This document shows, piece by piece, positions 7,848 to 14,881 of a stretch of 32,010 nt of DNA. The notes under the pieces are model-generated. The model ran no database searches, had not been told where the DNA came from, and saw only the letters and a list, made by a program, of their open reading frames with translations. The position numbers and the translations under genes were made by a program. The stretch comes from a virus. The stretch spans positions 1 through 32,010 of IMG/VR virus record IMGVR_UViG_3300043294_000133; one strand, 5' to 3'. Each line of letters opens with the position of its first letter. Position 1 is the stretch's first letter.

Positions 7848-9419
7848 CTAGATGGGCCGCGCCTTCTTCCCCAGCCGGAAGCCGCCACCGATGGGCTCCG
7901 GCCCCATGACCGGCTGCCGGAGTTCGTGCGCCTGGATGGCGCGAGCTTCCCGTTGCGCTGCGTGGGCGCGAATCAGCGCGGGGTCCACGAACGCCCGGTC
8001 GGGTGCGACCGTCAGTACCTCGCCCTGGACGACCTGCCACATCCGGCTCGGATGCCCTGCCGCAGCCCGGTAGCGGGCGAGCAGATCGCGATTGGCGCGC
8101 GTCAAGGACATCGCGCCCAGCTCGCGCTTGCGCTCCGGGTGCCACAGGTGCAGCAGGCCGTACTTGAGGCGACGGTGCGGCCCGACCAGCGTGTCCAGCA
8201 CCAGGGCCAGGCACTCGTCTTCCGAGCCCCAGCCGACGAACTGCGGCGGGATACCGCCCGTCGCCAGGTAGGCGGCCCTTGAGACCACGACGCAGCCACC
8301 GCCCGCGAAGCCGCGGTAGGCGGGCCGCGCGAGCCCCAAGGTCGGCGTCGGGAGCGTCACCGTGGGCGCCTCGGCCAGCAGCTCGCCCGTCGTCTCCTGA
8401 TTGATGCGTCGGACCAGCGTGTGCGGCACCACCCACGGCGCCTGCCCGGACTCGACCAGTCGGACAGCTTCGAGGAACGCTTCGGGCGGGAGCGCGCAGT
8501 CCGCATCAAGGAGTACGAGCGTCCGGCCGCTCGCGTGCGTGAGTGCGTTGGCGACCGCCGCGCCCTTGCGCCACGGTGCCCCCGTCCAGCCTTCCACGAG
8601 CTGCCAGTCGGGGAACTGCGCTGCGAGCCGCCGCTTGAGCCATCCCCAGGCGACGGACCGCTCTGGCTGGTCGCCGTGCATCCGGGGGACGATGACCGTC
8701 ACCCCACGATCCCCGCGCTGCGCGGCCTGCAACTGGTACTCGGTGAGCGCGCGGGTGAAGTCGCTCGCGAGTCGGCGCACGTTGAAGACGCTATCGGCGT
8801 GCTGGCGGTAGAGGAAGCCGGGCCGCGCGGTGGCGACGAAGCGTGCTCCCTGCCGCGCGAAGTCGCGCCAGAGCGAGGTGTCCCATCCGCCCCGCTGGTC
8901 CTGCCGGTAGGGGGTGCGTTCCCAGAAGACGCGCCGGAAGGGGGAGACGCCGGAGCAGGGCGTGGGGTTCTCAAGCGCCGCCTTCCCGGCCGTGGACTTG
9001 TAGAGCTTCTCCCGCTGCGCCGGCCCGGCTCGGAGATCACCCATCCTGCGGTAGCCCAAGGCGATGACATCCGCCTCCGCCATCGCTCCAGCCACATCCT
9101 CCAGCATCGTCGGCAGGGCGAGGTCGTCCGCATCGAGATGCTGGACCCATTCAGTGTCCGCGAGGGCCACGGCGGCGTTGCGCAGCACGCCGAGGTTCGT
9201 CTCGCCCGGCAGCGAGCGGGTGAGCACCCGCAGTCCCGCCGCTTCGAGCATCGTCGTCGCGGCGGCGACCGCTCGCACGTCCTCGGGGTCGCCACCGTCC
9301 ACGATGCCGACCATCGCCGGCCGCAGCGTGAGGGCGACGAGTGATGCCCCCCAGTCGGCCAAATAGCGGCCGTAGCCACGCACACAGGTCACGATGGCGA
9401 GGTCGAGCGGTTCGCTCAC
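7848..9419 (-). CDS. Tandem-domain GT-A glycosyltransferase, 523 aa
   Basis: Two family-2-like glycosyltransferase domains lie in one chain. Domain 1 (residues ~5-235) has LAIVTCVRGYGRYL at the nucleotide-binding strand, NLGVLRNAAVALADTEWV, and the metal-binding LDADD at 95-99. Domain 2 (~240-450) has VTVIVPRMHG, KGAAVANALTHASGRT, LDADC at 304-308, and GWGSEDE near 397-402, whose acidic pair is typical of the catalytic-base position. Such enzymes transfer sugars from nucleotide-sugars. The gene overlaps the adjacent methyltransferase by 4 bp and sits between small genes and tail genes, suggesting glycan building on virion proteins or host surface. Acceptor and sugar cannot be told. Confidence 0.85.
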   Translation of the reverse strand: MSEPLDLAIVTCVRGYGRYLADWGASLVALTLRPAMVGIVDGGDPEDVRAVAAATTMLEAAGLRVLTRSLPGETNLGVLRNAAVALADTEWVQHLDADDLALPTMLEDVAGAMAEADVIALGYRRMGDLRAGPAQREKLYKSTAGKAALENPTPCSGVSPFRRVFWERTPYRQDQRGGWDTSLWRDFARQGARFVATARPGFLYRQHADSVFNVRRLASDFTRALTEYQLQAAQRGDRGVTVIVPRMHGDQPERSVAWGWLKRRLAAQFPDWQLVEGWTGAPWRKGAAVANALTHASGRTLVLLDADCALPPEAFLEAVRLVESGQAPWVVPHTLVRRINQETTGELLAEAPTVTLPTPTLGLARPAYRGFAGGGCVVVSRAAYLATGGIPPQFVGWGSEDECLALVLDTLVGPHRRLKYGLLHLWHPERKRELGAMSLTRANRDLLARYRAAAGHPSRMWQVVQGEVLTVAPDRAFVDPALIRAHAAQREARAIQAHELRQPVMGPEPIGGGFRLGKKARPI

Positions 9420-10036
9420 GGCAGGTCCGCCACGCGCCAGAGCCCGAGCGCCTTGTCGGCGTAGGCCCCACCGTTCTCCGTGCAGCCCTCCACGAGGACT
9501 CGTTGGGGCATCGGGAAACAGAAGGGAGGTTGCTGGAGGTTGAGGGGCCGCCAGCGACCCATCACCCCCTCCACGTTCCGCGCACGGCCGGGGAAGGTCG
9601 TGGTCAGGAGCCAGGTGATCGAGCTGCGCTTGATGTTGGCGAGCGCGCGATGAGCGTCAGCGAAGGGGAAGTGGACGAGACAGTCCCGGCACAGCAGGAG
9701 GTCGGCCGCAGGGAGCGGATCGGTAAGCAGGTCCAGGTGGCGGAACACCCGACCTTCACACCCGTAGTCCCGCTGGTTGGCAGCGATCATCTCTGGCACG
9801 ATGTCGCCCCCGATGTACTGCATCCCCGTGAGGTCCACGGTGCGCATCCAGTGGAAGTCGCCGCACGGCAGATCGAGCAGCGTCCGCACGCCGAGGCTGC
9901 GGAGCACCATCGGGAGCTGGGTCACCAGCGTCCGCGTCTGCTCCACACTCGAGCCCGGCCCCGACGCCGACTCCGTGCCGCCGAACCGCGAGCCCCGATA
10001 GATGTCGCCGAAGATGCGGGCCGCCTCACTTCGCAC
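9416..10036 (-). CDS. Class I SAM-dependent methyltransferase, 206 aa
   Basis: A GTG at 10036, six bases after GGAGGG, gives the start VRSEAARIFGDIYRG and overlaps the upstream gene by 11 bp. SAM-binding motif I is LDLPCGDF at 54-61, the acidic loop follows as GGDIV at 76-80, and LLLCRDCLVHFP matches the post-motif strand ending in the usual hydrophobic/His region. There is no DNA-methylase DPPY motif. Flanked by two glycosyltransferases, it most likely methylates a sugar or small glycan (O- or N-methylation), which commonly caps glycans; this is inference from context. Confidence 0.8.
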   Translation of the reverse strand: MRSEAARIFGDIYRGSRFGGTESASGPGSSVEQTRTLVTQLPMVLRSLGVRTLLDLPCGDFHWMRTVDLTGMQYIGGDIVPEMIAANQRDYGCEGRVFRHLDLLTDPLPAADLLLCRDCLVHFPFADAHRALANIKRSSITWLLTTTFPGRARNVEGVMGRWRPLNLQQPPFCFPMPQRVLVEGCTENGGAYADKALGLWRVADLP

Positions 10037-11486
10037 TGAAGACCCTCCAGCCGTGTTCCTGCGCCCAAGGCACGACGATGGCGTTCGCGCGCTTCCAGTC
10101 ATCGGCCTTCTCCGCCTTCCACGTCGCCGGATCCTCAGGCTTGTTCTGGTCTAGGATCCAGCCTTTCGGGTGCGGCGCCGCCCAGATGGGGATGCCTCGC
10201 TCTTGTGCCCACCGGGAAACCAGCGCCTCCTCGTCGTACTGGAAGTCGAAGTGCGCCGGCACGCCGAGCCGGGTATCCCACCCCATCACGCCCGAGCCCG
10301 GGTAGTTGATCCACCGGCCCTCGTTGAGCGGCAGGAAGAAGCCCACCACCGGTCCGACGATCTCGTTGACGTGCCGCGCCCGCGGGGCCACCACGCGACC
10401 GTGGAAGGTCACGATCGCCTGGCCTTTCCAGCGCCGCACCCACCGGCGCACCACCGCCTCGTAGTCAGGCGGGTAGACGATGTCGTCGTCGCAGGTCAGA
10501 TAGAGTCCGCCGTAGGTCTCGCTCCAGCGGAACTTCGCGCCCGCTCGGTCATCGTTCCCCGGCACACAGACCCACTCGTCGCCCAACTCCTTCACGATGT
10601 CGGGCGGCTCCGTGTAGCCGTTCAAGACCACGTGCAGCTTGGTGACCTGGGGACGGAGCGAGCGCAGCGTCCGCTCCAGCTTGGCGAGCCGCTCGGGCTG
10701 TGTGGCGATGGCCGCCAGTGTGCGCGGCCGAGCGACCTGCACCGCTGGGCCGTGGGGCAGCGGCGGCAACTTCGGTGGCGTGATGCCGTACTTCTTGTAG
10801 AACAGGGCGGCGTTCTCGCGCCGGTAGGGTTCCCAGCCCGCGGGACCGCCGTAGACGGCGTCGAACGTCGTGCGGTGGTGATGCAGGATCTCCACATCCC
10901 GACGCCGGGCGAGCTGCCAGCCAGCGGCTTGCGCACGTCGGCTGTAGTCGTCGTCATCCCCGAAGCCCATGCGGAACTCTTCCGAGAGATATCCTACCGT
11001 CACCAGGACTTCACGCCTGATAAGGACACAGAAGAACGGCAGCATACTCTTGTCTTTGAGCACGACGTAGCCTGGGCCGGGCTGCTCGCTGCGCGCTGCA
11101 TGGTCGGCAGGCGAGGACGAGCGCACGCCGACGAGTCCAACCTTCGGCTTCTCGTGCATCACGTCGAGCATCCGATCCAGCCAGTGCGGCACGACCTCTG
11201 TATCGTTGTTCAACAAAAGGATGAACGGCGCGGTGGACGCCGCGATACCCACGTTCGACGCCTTCACGAATCCGGTGTTCTCTTCGAGCGCCAGTGCGAG
11301 GTGCCGCAGGCCGGTCTCGGCGAACGCCTTCTCCACCGCGCTCCGCTCCTCTGGGGCGCTCCCGTTGTCTACCCAGATCACCCGAATGAGTGCGCGGTCG
11401 GTGTGCGCCGCCAGCGAGCGCAAACACGCGACAGTCATCGCACACTGGTTGAACGTGGGCAGAACGATGTCTACGATCGCCGTCAC
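10026..11486 (-). CDS. Two-domain glycosyltransferase (GT2 N-domain plus second GT-A domain), 486 aa
   Basis: The GTG at 11486 overlaps the preceding stop (GTGA). Residues 1-235 form a GT2 rhamnosyltransferase-like domain: IVLPTFNQ, VDNGS at 39-43, NTGFVKASNVG, the metal site NNDTEV at 93-98, GFGDDDDYSRRAQAAGW, and a late HHH. Residues ~255-486 form a second GT-A-like domain with TLAAIATQPERLAKLERTL at the start and CDDDIVYP at 332-335 as its metal site. The double-domain design parallels the gene at 7848-9419. It probably works with that enzyme and the SAM methyltransferase on a shared glycan. Confidence 0.85.
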   Translation of the reverse strand: MTAIVDIVLPTFNQCAMTVACLRSLAAHTDRALIRVIWVDNGSAPEERSAVEKAFAETGLRHLALALEENTGFVKASNVGIAASTAPFILLLNNDTEVVPHWLDRMLDVMHEKPKVGLVGVRSSSPADHAARSEQPGPGYVVLKDKSMLPFFCVLIRREVLVTVGYLSEEFRMGFGDDDDYSRRAQAAGWQLARRRDVEILHHHRTTFDAVYGGPAGWEPYRRENAALFYKKYGITPPKLPPLPHGPAVQVARPRTLAAIATQPERLAKLERTLRSLRPQVTKLHVVLNGYTEPPDIVKELGDEWVCVPGNDDRAGAKFRWSETYGGLYLTCDDDIVYPPDYEAVVRRWVRRWKGQAIVTFHGRVVAPRARHVNEIVGPVVGFFLPLNEGRWINYPGSGVMGWDTRLGVPAHFDFQYDEEALVSRWAQERGIPIWAAPHPKGWILDQNKPEDPATWKAEKADDWKRANAIVVPWAQEHGWRVFSAK

Positions 11487-11725
11487 CGGGGATTCGCTGG
11501 CTGGCCGAAGCAGTCGTGGTCCGCGTCGGGGAACGTCTCGCTCAGATCACGGGCGAGTGCTTCGGCACCGAACGGCCCCACGGCCTTCTGGGCGAAGCGG
11601 AGGAGGTCGGGGTCCACCCCAGGCTTGACGGGCCGTGGCGGCGCTCCGAACGTCCGCGCCCAGTTCTCTTCGAGCTGGGCGTCACTCACGAACTGCGGCC
11701 GGCGCTCGGAGCCCTTGCCGGTCAT
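11483..11725 (-). CDS. Hypothetical small protein, 80 aa
   Basis: The ATG at 11725 overlaps the previous stop (ATGA), which decides the start over a longer frame. It contains SDAQLEENWARTFG and DPDLLRFAQKAVGPFG, two amphipathic helices joined by a Pro-rich linker. No recognisable domain. It directly precedes the two-domain glycosyltransferase with a 4-base overlap. Confidence 0.6.
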   Translation of the reverse strand: MTGKGSERRPQFVSDAQLEENWARTFGAPPRPVKPGVDPDLLRFAQKAVGPFGAEALARDLSETFPDADHDCFGQPANPR

Positions 11726-11907
11726 CCGAAGTACATCCGGTCCATTTCCGCTTCGACCTTCTCGGTCAGATACCGCTCCATGAAGCGGCGTATCCGGCGA
11801 CGCTGCGGCGACAGGTCCTTGAGCCACACGATGAATCCTTTCGGCCGCAGTCGCACGAGTGGTCCCCGTTGGGCGAGGCTGACACTGTAGTCCGACTGTC
11901 TGCTCAC
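11722..11907 (-). CDS. Hypothetical basic small protein, 61 aa
   Basis: GTG at 11907 and its stop are both in 4-base overlaps with neighbours. The sequence is strongly basic (RGPLVRLRPKGFIVWLKD, LSPQRRRIRRFMERYL) with an acidic C-terminal helix ending in MDRMYFG. It may bind nucleic acid or a partner protein. No family recognised. Confidence 0.55.
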   Translation of the reverse strand: MSRQSDYSVSLAQRGPLVRLRPKGFIVWLKDLSPQRRRIRRFMERYLTEKVEAEMDRMYFG

Positions 11908-12164
11908 TCCGTTTCCTCCTCGCTGAGCAGGTCCCGGATGTCCGCCAGGATGTTCGCCAGCTCGTTCAGCTTGAAGGTGATGATCGCCTCGCCCAACGAA
12001 ATGCCGTGCTCCGCGACGATGGGGTAGACATCGCGCCGGAAGTCATCCACGAAGGCGTGCCAACTGCGCAGCCCTTCGGTGTCGAGCAGGGGCTCGGCGG
12101 GCCACTCCTTGGGCTTGAAGTCGAAGGGCAGACCCGAGGGCACGTCGGATGTCCCGGCGCTCAC
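11904..12164 (-). CDS. Hypothetical acidic protein, 86 aa
   Basis: GTG start at 12164, coupled by 4-base overlaps on both sides. The N-terminus is Pro-rich (PSGLPFDFKPKEWPAEPLL). The C-terminal half is helical and acidic (VAEHGISLGEAIITFKLN, ELANILADIRDLLSEEETE). It resembles small tail-assembly or scaffold-like proteins in composition only; role unknown. Confidence 0.6.
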   Translation of the reverse strand: MSAGTSDVPSGLPFDFKPKEWPAEPLLDTEGLRSWHAFVDDFRRDVYPIVAEHGISLGEAIITFKLNELANILADIRDLLSEEETE

Positions 12165-12382
12165 GGGCGCTTCTCGTGGCTGATTTCGAGCAGTCGCTTC
12201 ACAGACTCCTCGCCCAGCTCGCCGTCTTGGGCGGCGAAATACGCGATGATCCGTAGGGCTGGTCGCACGCCGCCGAGCCGCAGCGTGACCTCCCGCTGGA
12301 GGGCGTCAAGATTCCTCGGTCGGACGGCATACGAGTTTCCGTAGCGGTCCTGAATGGTTTCCATCAGATCGGGCACACTCAC
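12161..12382 (-). CDS. Hypothetical protein, 73 aa
   Basis: The GTG at 12382 overlaps the upstream stop (GTGA) and is preferred over a longer frame. The sequence begins VSVPDLMETIQDRYGNSY and continues with helices (LDALQREVTLRLGG, RIIAYFAAQDGELGEES). An internal ATG at METIQDRYG is an alternative start. Function unknown. Confidence 0.6.
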   Translation of the reverse strand: MSVPDLMETIQDRYGNSYAVRPRNLDALQREVTLRLGGVRPALRIIAYFAAQDGELGEESVKRLLEISHEKRP

Positions 12383-12609
12383 GGGAGCCTTCCGATTTGC
12401 AGCACGATCTGGTTCACGAGATGGGAGATGCCGCCCTGGTTCACCGCTTCGTTGGCGACGCGCCAGGTGACGGCTCCCAGACGGCCTTCGGGAGAGCGCA
12501 GGTGCAGGCACCCCATCCGGTAGTTGGGGTGGGCGGCAACCTTCCAGCGCGGACCCAATCGGCTCGCCAACATCTCGGTTACGCTGTCCGATCCGCGAAC
12601 GATTCTCAC
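12379..12609 (-). CDS. Hypothetical protein, 76 aa
   Basis: GTG start at 12609, coupled at both ends. It has a compact alpha/beta look: SRLGPRWKVAAHPNYRMG, LHLRSPEGRLGAVTWRV, then VNQGGISHLVNQIVLQIG. There is a single Cys and no metal motif. Function unknown. Confidence 0.6.
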   Translation of the reverse strand: MRIVRGSDSVTEMLASRLGPRWKVAAHPNYRMGCLHLRSPEGRLGAVTWRVANEAVNQGGISHLVNQIVLQIGRLP

Positions 12610-12824
12610 ACCGCCTCCCGTGCGGCCCGATCCGCCGCCTCGATCGCGTCCGTCATCCGGCGCCGCGGCGCCTCACACGGCGAGCTGCACGACCGCGCGC
12701 GTTCGAGCGCCTGCACATCGGTGTCGAACGGCCCGCAGGTGTAGCGCGTGCCCGCCACGCGACAGGTCGCCCACCAGTGGCCCTGGCGGTCCTGCTCCGC
12801 CCAGCCGAAGCGGTCCTGGCTCAT
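12606..12824 (-). CDS. Small Cys-containing protein, 72 aa
   Basis: The ATG at 12824 overlaps the upstream stop (ATGA). The N-terminal part is a beta-hairpin-like DRQGHWWATCRVAGTRYTC followed by GPFDTDVQALERARSC and CEAPRRRM. Four Cys are spread without a clear CxxC pair. It reads like a small wHTH or AP2-type beta domain, but I cannot assign it. Confidence 0.55.
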   Translation of the reverse strand: MSQDRFGWAEQDRQGHWWATCRVAGTRYTCGPFDTDVQALERARSCSSPCEAPRRRMTDAIEAADRAAREAV

Positions 12825-13045
12825 GGGATCAGGGCACCTTCCGATTTCACGATCCAGCGAATGTAACCCGTCACGGCACGCTGCAGCGCCGCGCGCATCG
12901 CAGGAGACAGGACCCACTTGCAGACGCCGGTCTCATGCTCAGACAGTTCAATGAAGCTCAGCAACAGGCCCATGTCCGCCACGAGCAGATCACGACCCTG
13001 AATCGTGGCGCTCACCGTGCTCCCGTTCTCCCGAAACGTCAGCAT
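12821..13045 (-). CDS. Hypothetical protein, 74 aa
   Basis: ATG at 13045 follows GGGGAGGAAGG directly and overlaps the upstream stop by 7 bases. The N-terminal half is beta (MLTFRENGSTVSATIQGRD), then helical (LLLSFIELSEHETGVCKW, MRAALQRAVTGYIRWIV). No known domain. Confidence 0.55.
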   Translation of the reverse strand: MLTFRENGSTVSATIQGRDLLVADMGLLLSFIELSEHETGVCKWVLSPAMRAALQRAVTGYIRWIVKSEGALIP

Positions 13046-13374
13046 CCTTCCTCCCCTTCGTTCTCCTGGCTGGACGCATTCTGTCGCTTCGTCTGCTTCG
13101 TCGGGTACGTTGCGCGTTCCCATGCGCGCAACAGTGCGCGGCCCGTCGGGCACAGCCGTTCTCGATCAGGGTTGTACCACTCGCTGAAGGTGCAGTAGGC
13201 GCCGGATGGCGCACACTCACGACAACTGCGGTGGTGCGCCAGATAGGCGTTGGCCGCTACGGTAATCTCCACCGCCGTGCCGGGAGTGACCTGGAACTGC
13301 CAGGGCGCGTGGCAGCGATGGGTGAGCGCCGCGCTTTGGCTAAGGTGTGGTAGGGTATCCATCTCGGTCCTCAT
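13039..13374 (-). CDS. Small Cys/His-rich protein, 111 aa
   Basis: The ATG at 13374 lies in a junction repeat also found near 13649, with the 4-base overlap ATGA. The middle holds HRCHAPWQFQ, HHRSCRECAPSGAYC and later LCPTG, a likely zinc-binding region. The C-terminal tail is charged and Lys/Glu-rich (PTKQTKRQNASSQENEG). Probably a zinc-stabilised small protein of unknown role. Confidence 0.6.
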   Translation of the reverse strand: MRTEMDTLPHLSQSAALTHRCHAPWQFQVTPGTAVEITVAANAYLAHHRSCRECAPSGAYCTFSEWYNPDRERLCPTGRALLRAWERATYPTKQTKRQNASSQENEGEEGC

Positions 13375-13391
13375 GGTGTCGGTGTCTCCCC
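13371..13391 (-). repeat. Junction repeat C, copy 1
   Basis: A 21-base sequence identical to 13646-13666. On the minus strand it encodes the gene end ETPTP-stop and the overlapping ATG of the following gene. Confidence 0.8.
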
Positions 13392-13649
13392 CGGCTTGAT
13401 CTGGGCCCGCAGTGCGCGCGGGCGCAGTCGCCACATAATACACCCAAAGTTCGGTTCAACCCGCAACCACGCTGCGTAGTTCTCTGCATCTAGCGCCATC
13501 GCAATGGTCCGACGGTGCCGCGGGCGGCCCCGATCTGTTGCCATCCGCCGGCACTCCAGTTCCGGCCAGTAATAGTCGGGGTCTTGGCGCGCCCACAAAC
13601 ACGTTCCGCAGCGGCGTAGCATCAAGCCGGGGATTGGAGTGTCCTTCAT
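13371..13649 (-). CDS. Small Cys-rich protein ending in GETPTP, 92 aa
   Basis: I prefer the ATG at 13649 because it sits in a copy of the same junction sequence that starts the next gene. The frame is also open back to a GTG at 13742, which would add 31 residues. Cys residues occur as RRCGTCLWAR and ELECRRM, then FGCIMWRL, a loose zinc-site pattern. The C-terminus IKPGETPTP is encoded by the repeated junction. Function unknown. Confidence 0.6.
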   Translation of the reverse strand: MKDTPIPGLMLRRCGTCLWARQDPDYYWPELECRRMATDRGRPRHRRTIAMALDAENYAAWLRVEPNFGCIMWRLRPRALRAQIKPGETPTP

Positions 13650-13666
13650 GGTGTCGGTGTCTCCCC
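13646..13666 (-). repeat. Junction repeat C, copy 2
   Basis: Identical to 13371-13391. Here the ATG starts the 92-aa gene, and the TGA is in frame with a probably frameshifted upstream mini-gene. Confidence 0.8.
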
Positions 13667-13742
13667 TGCCTGCAGGTCGGAGCGCAGGACGATCAGTGAG
13701 TGCCAGCGCGTCTACGCGCTTCCAGCCTTTCGGTAGTTTCAC
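13646..13742 (-). pseudogene. Possible frameshifted mini-gene, about 32 codons
   Basis: A GTG at 13742 overlaps the upstream stop (GTGA) and begins VKLPKGWKRVDALALTD. The TGA that would overlap the downstream ATG lies in the +1 frame, whose preceding codons read LRSDLQAGETPTP, the same tail as the next gene. The 97-base span is one base more than a whole number of codons. Either this is a mini-gene broken by one base, or the 13742 start simply extends the next gene. Low confidence. Confidence 0.3.
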
Positions 13743-13924
13743 CGCTTCCTCCGCTGGCCACGCTTCTGGTAGTTCACCTGGCGGCTGCGCTTCTCCATCC
13801 GCAGGCGCACCGCCCGCCGACCGTGGCGCGTGCGCTTCTCCCGCAGCTTCTTCGCGAAGCGCGCGGCACGGCTGGTCTGATGCCCATGCGGTGCGCGGTG
13901 GGGATGGGCGTGACGTTCGCTCAT
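13739..13924 (-). CDS. Very basic small protein, 61 aa
   Basis: ATG at 13924 overlaps the upstream stop (ATGA). The sequence is almost entirely Arg, Lys, His and Gln (HAHPHRAPHGHQTSRAARF, AKKLREKRTRHGRRAVRLR). No hydrophobic core is evident, so it may be disordered and bind nucleic acid. Function unknown. Confidence 0.5.
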   Translation of the reverse strand: MSERHAHPHRAPHGHQTSRAARFAKKLREKRTRHGRRAVRLRMEKRSRQVNYQKRGQRRKR

Positions 13925-14283
13925 GCTATCCTCGCTGTCGAGGTTGCTTGGCTGCCGAGCGCCCGCTCGAGGGCCGCCCGCAGTCGCAGACTGCCGCTCC
14001 GCTGCTCCAGCACGGCCTCCACGAGGTCGGCGATCACTGCTTCACTGACGACCACGCGGGGCCGGACCTGCACGCTCGCGTGCCACTCGACCAGCGGCCC
14101 CCAGGACCAGTGCCAGCGGTAGACCTCGCCCTTCCGGTTGGCGATGCGCACCCGCTGCTGGACGTCCACCCCGCCTGCCACGCCGCGGGCCGCCACGCGG
14201 TAGCGTTCCGTGCTCCGCTTGCTGCTCATCGCGGGCGGCGAGAACTCCGCGCCGACCGGCAGACAGCCGAGGGCGATGCTCAC
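13921..14283 (-). CDS. Hypothetical protein, 120 aa
   Basis: GTG at 14283 overlaps the preceding stop. The middle is beta-rich with aromatics (GEVYRWHWSWGPLVEWHASV). The C-terminus is helical (SEAVIADLVEAVLEQRSG, LRLRAALERALGS). No motif recognised. Confidence 0.6.
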   Translation of the reverse strand: MSIALGCLPVGAEFSPPAMSSKRSTERYRVAARGVAGGVDVQQRVRIANRKGEVYRWHWSWGPLVEWHASVQVRPRVVVSEAVIADLVEAVLEQRSGSLRLRAALERALGSQATSTARIA

Positions 14284-14528
14284 GGGATCACGCCGAAGAG
14301 GACAGCGCAGGAGCGGTGGAGTTTGAGATACCGGACCGGATCATCGCGGCGCGGATCGTCCTTCGTACCGTAGGTTACTGGGTCGCCGACGTCTGCCGTG
14401 ACCACCACCGGCTCCTCGGGCTCGATGACCACACCGCACGCGGAGCAGGCGTTCCCGTAGATCGGCACGGGGGAGTCGTACCGCGGCCCCTTGAGCACCG
14501 TGCGGTCGAGGATGCGCTGGCGGCTCAT
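14280..14528 (-). CDS. Small zinc-finger-like protein, 82 aa
   Basis: The ATG at 14528 overlaps the upstream stop (ATGA), preferred over an in-frame ATG 15 bases earlier. CSACGVVIEPEEPVVVTAD forms a CxxC knuckle, and LKLHRSCAVLFG supplies a His and a Cys that could complete a zinc site. It resembles PARP- or HNH-like zinc-ribbon fragments, but no catalytic residues are visible. Confidence 0.65.
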   Translation of the reverse strand: MSRQRILDRTVLKGPRYDSPVPIYGNACSACGVVIEPEEPVVVTADVGDPVTYGTKDDPRRDDPVRYLKLHRSCAVLFGVIP

Positions 14529-14878
14529 CGCTTGAGTCTCCACTTCACTACCTTGGTCGCGGGAGTGCGCTTCGTGGACTTTCGCGGTGTTGGCGCCGGC
14601 TCCTTCGGCTCCTCGGGAATCTTCGGGCGAGCGGGAAGCACCGTGAAGTCGAGGCTCTTGGCCGGCGCCTTCTTTCGCTTCTCCTTCGGCTGCGGGGCTT
14701 CCCGGGGTCGCCTGGGTGAGCCCGTACCCCAGAGCAGCCCCATGTCCGTCGTCGCCCCACAGGCCAAGCAGCGCGCGCGGAGGCTGTCGCCCTGCTTCAC
14801 CATGACCAGCTCACCGCCGCAGGAGGGGCAGGGCCGCAGCATCGGCGCAGGACGGAGACCCGTGCCAGCGTAGCCCAT
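14525..14878 (-). CDS. Zinc-ribbon protein with basic disordered tail, 117 aa
   Basis: The N-terminal 45 residues form a classic zinc ribbon: CPSCGGELVMVKQGDSLRAR followed by CLACGA. A long Lys/Pro/Arg-rich tail follows (EAPQPKEKRKKAPAKS to KVVKWRLKR), likely disordered and able to contact nucleic acid. The start at 14878 lies three bases after the upstream TGA. No catalytic domain, so a DNA- or protein-binding role is inferred. Confidence 0.65.
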   Translation of the reverse strand: MGYAGTGLRPAPMLRPCPSCGGELVMVKQGDSLRARCLACGATTDMGLLWGTGSPRRPREAPQPKEKRKKAPAKSLDFTVLPARPKIPEEPKEPAPTPRKSTKRTPATKVVKWRLKR

Positions 14879-14881
14879 CGC

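Noticed and set aside
10170-11783. Very long open frame on the plus strand (over 500 codons)
   Set aside because: It lies antisense to the two-domain glycosyltransferase, has Arg/His/Asp-rich low-complexity composition and no motif. It is a GC-driven shadow.
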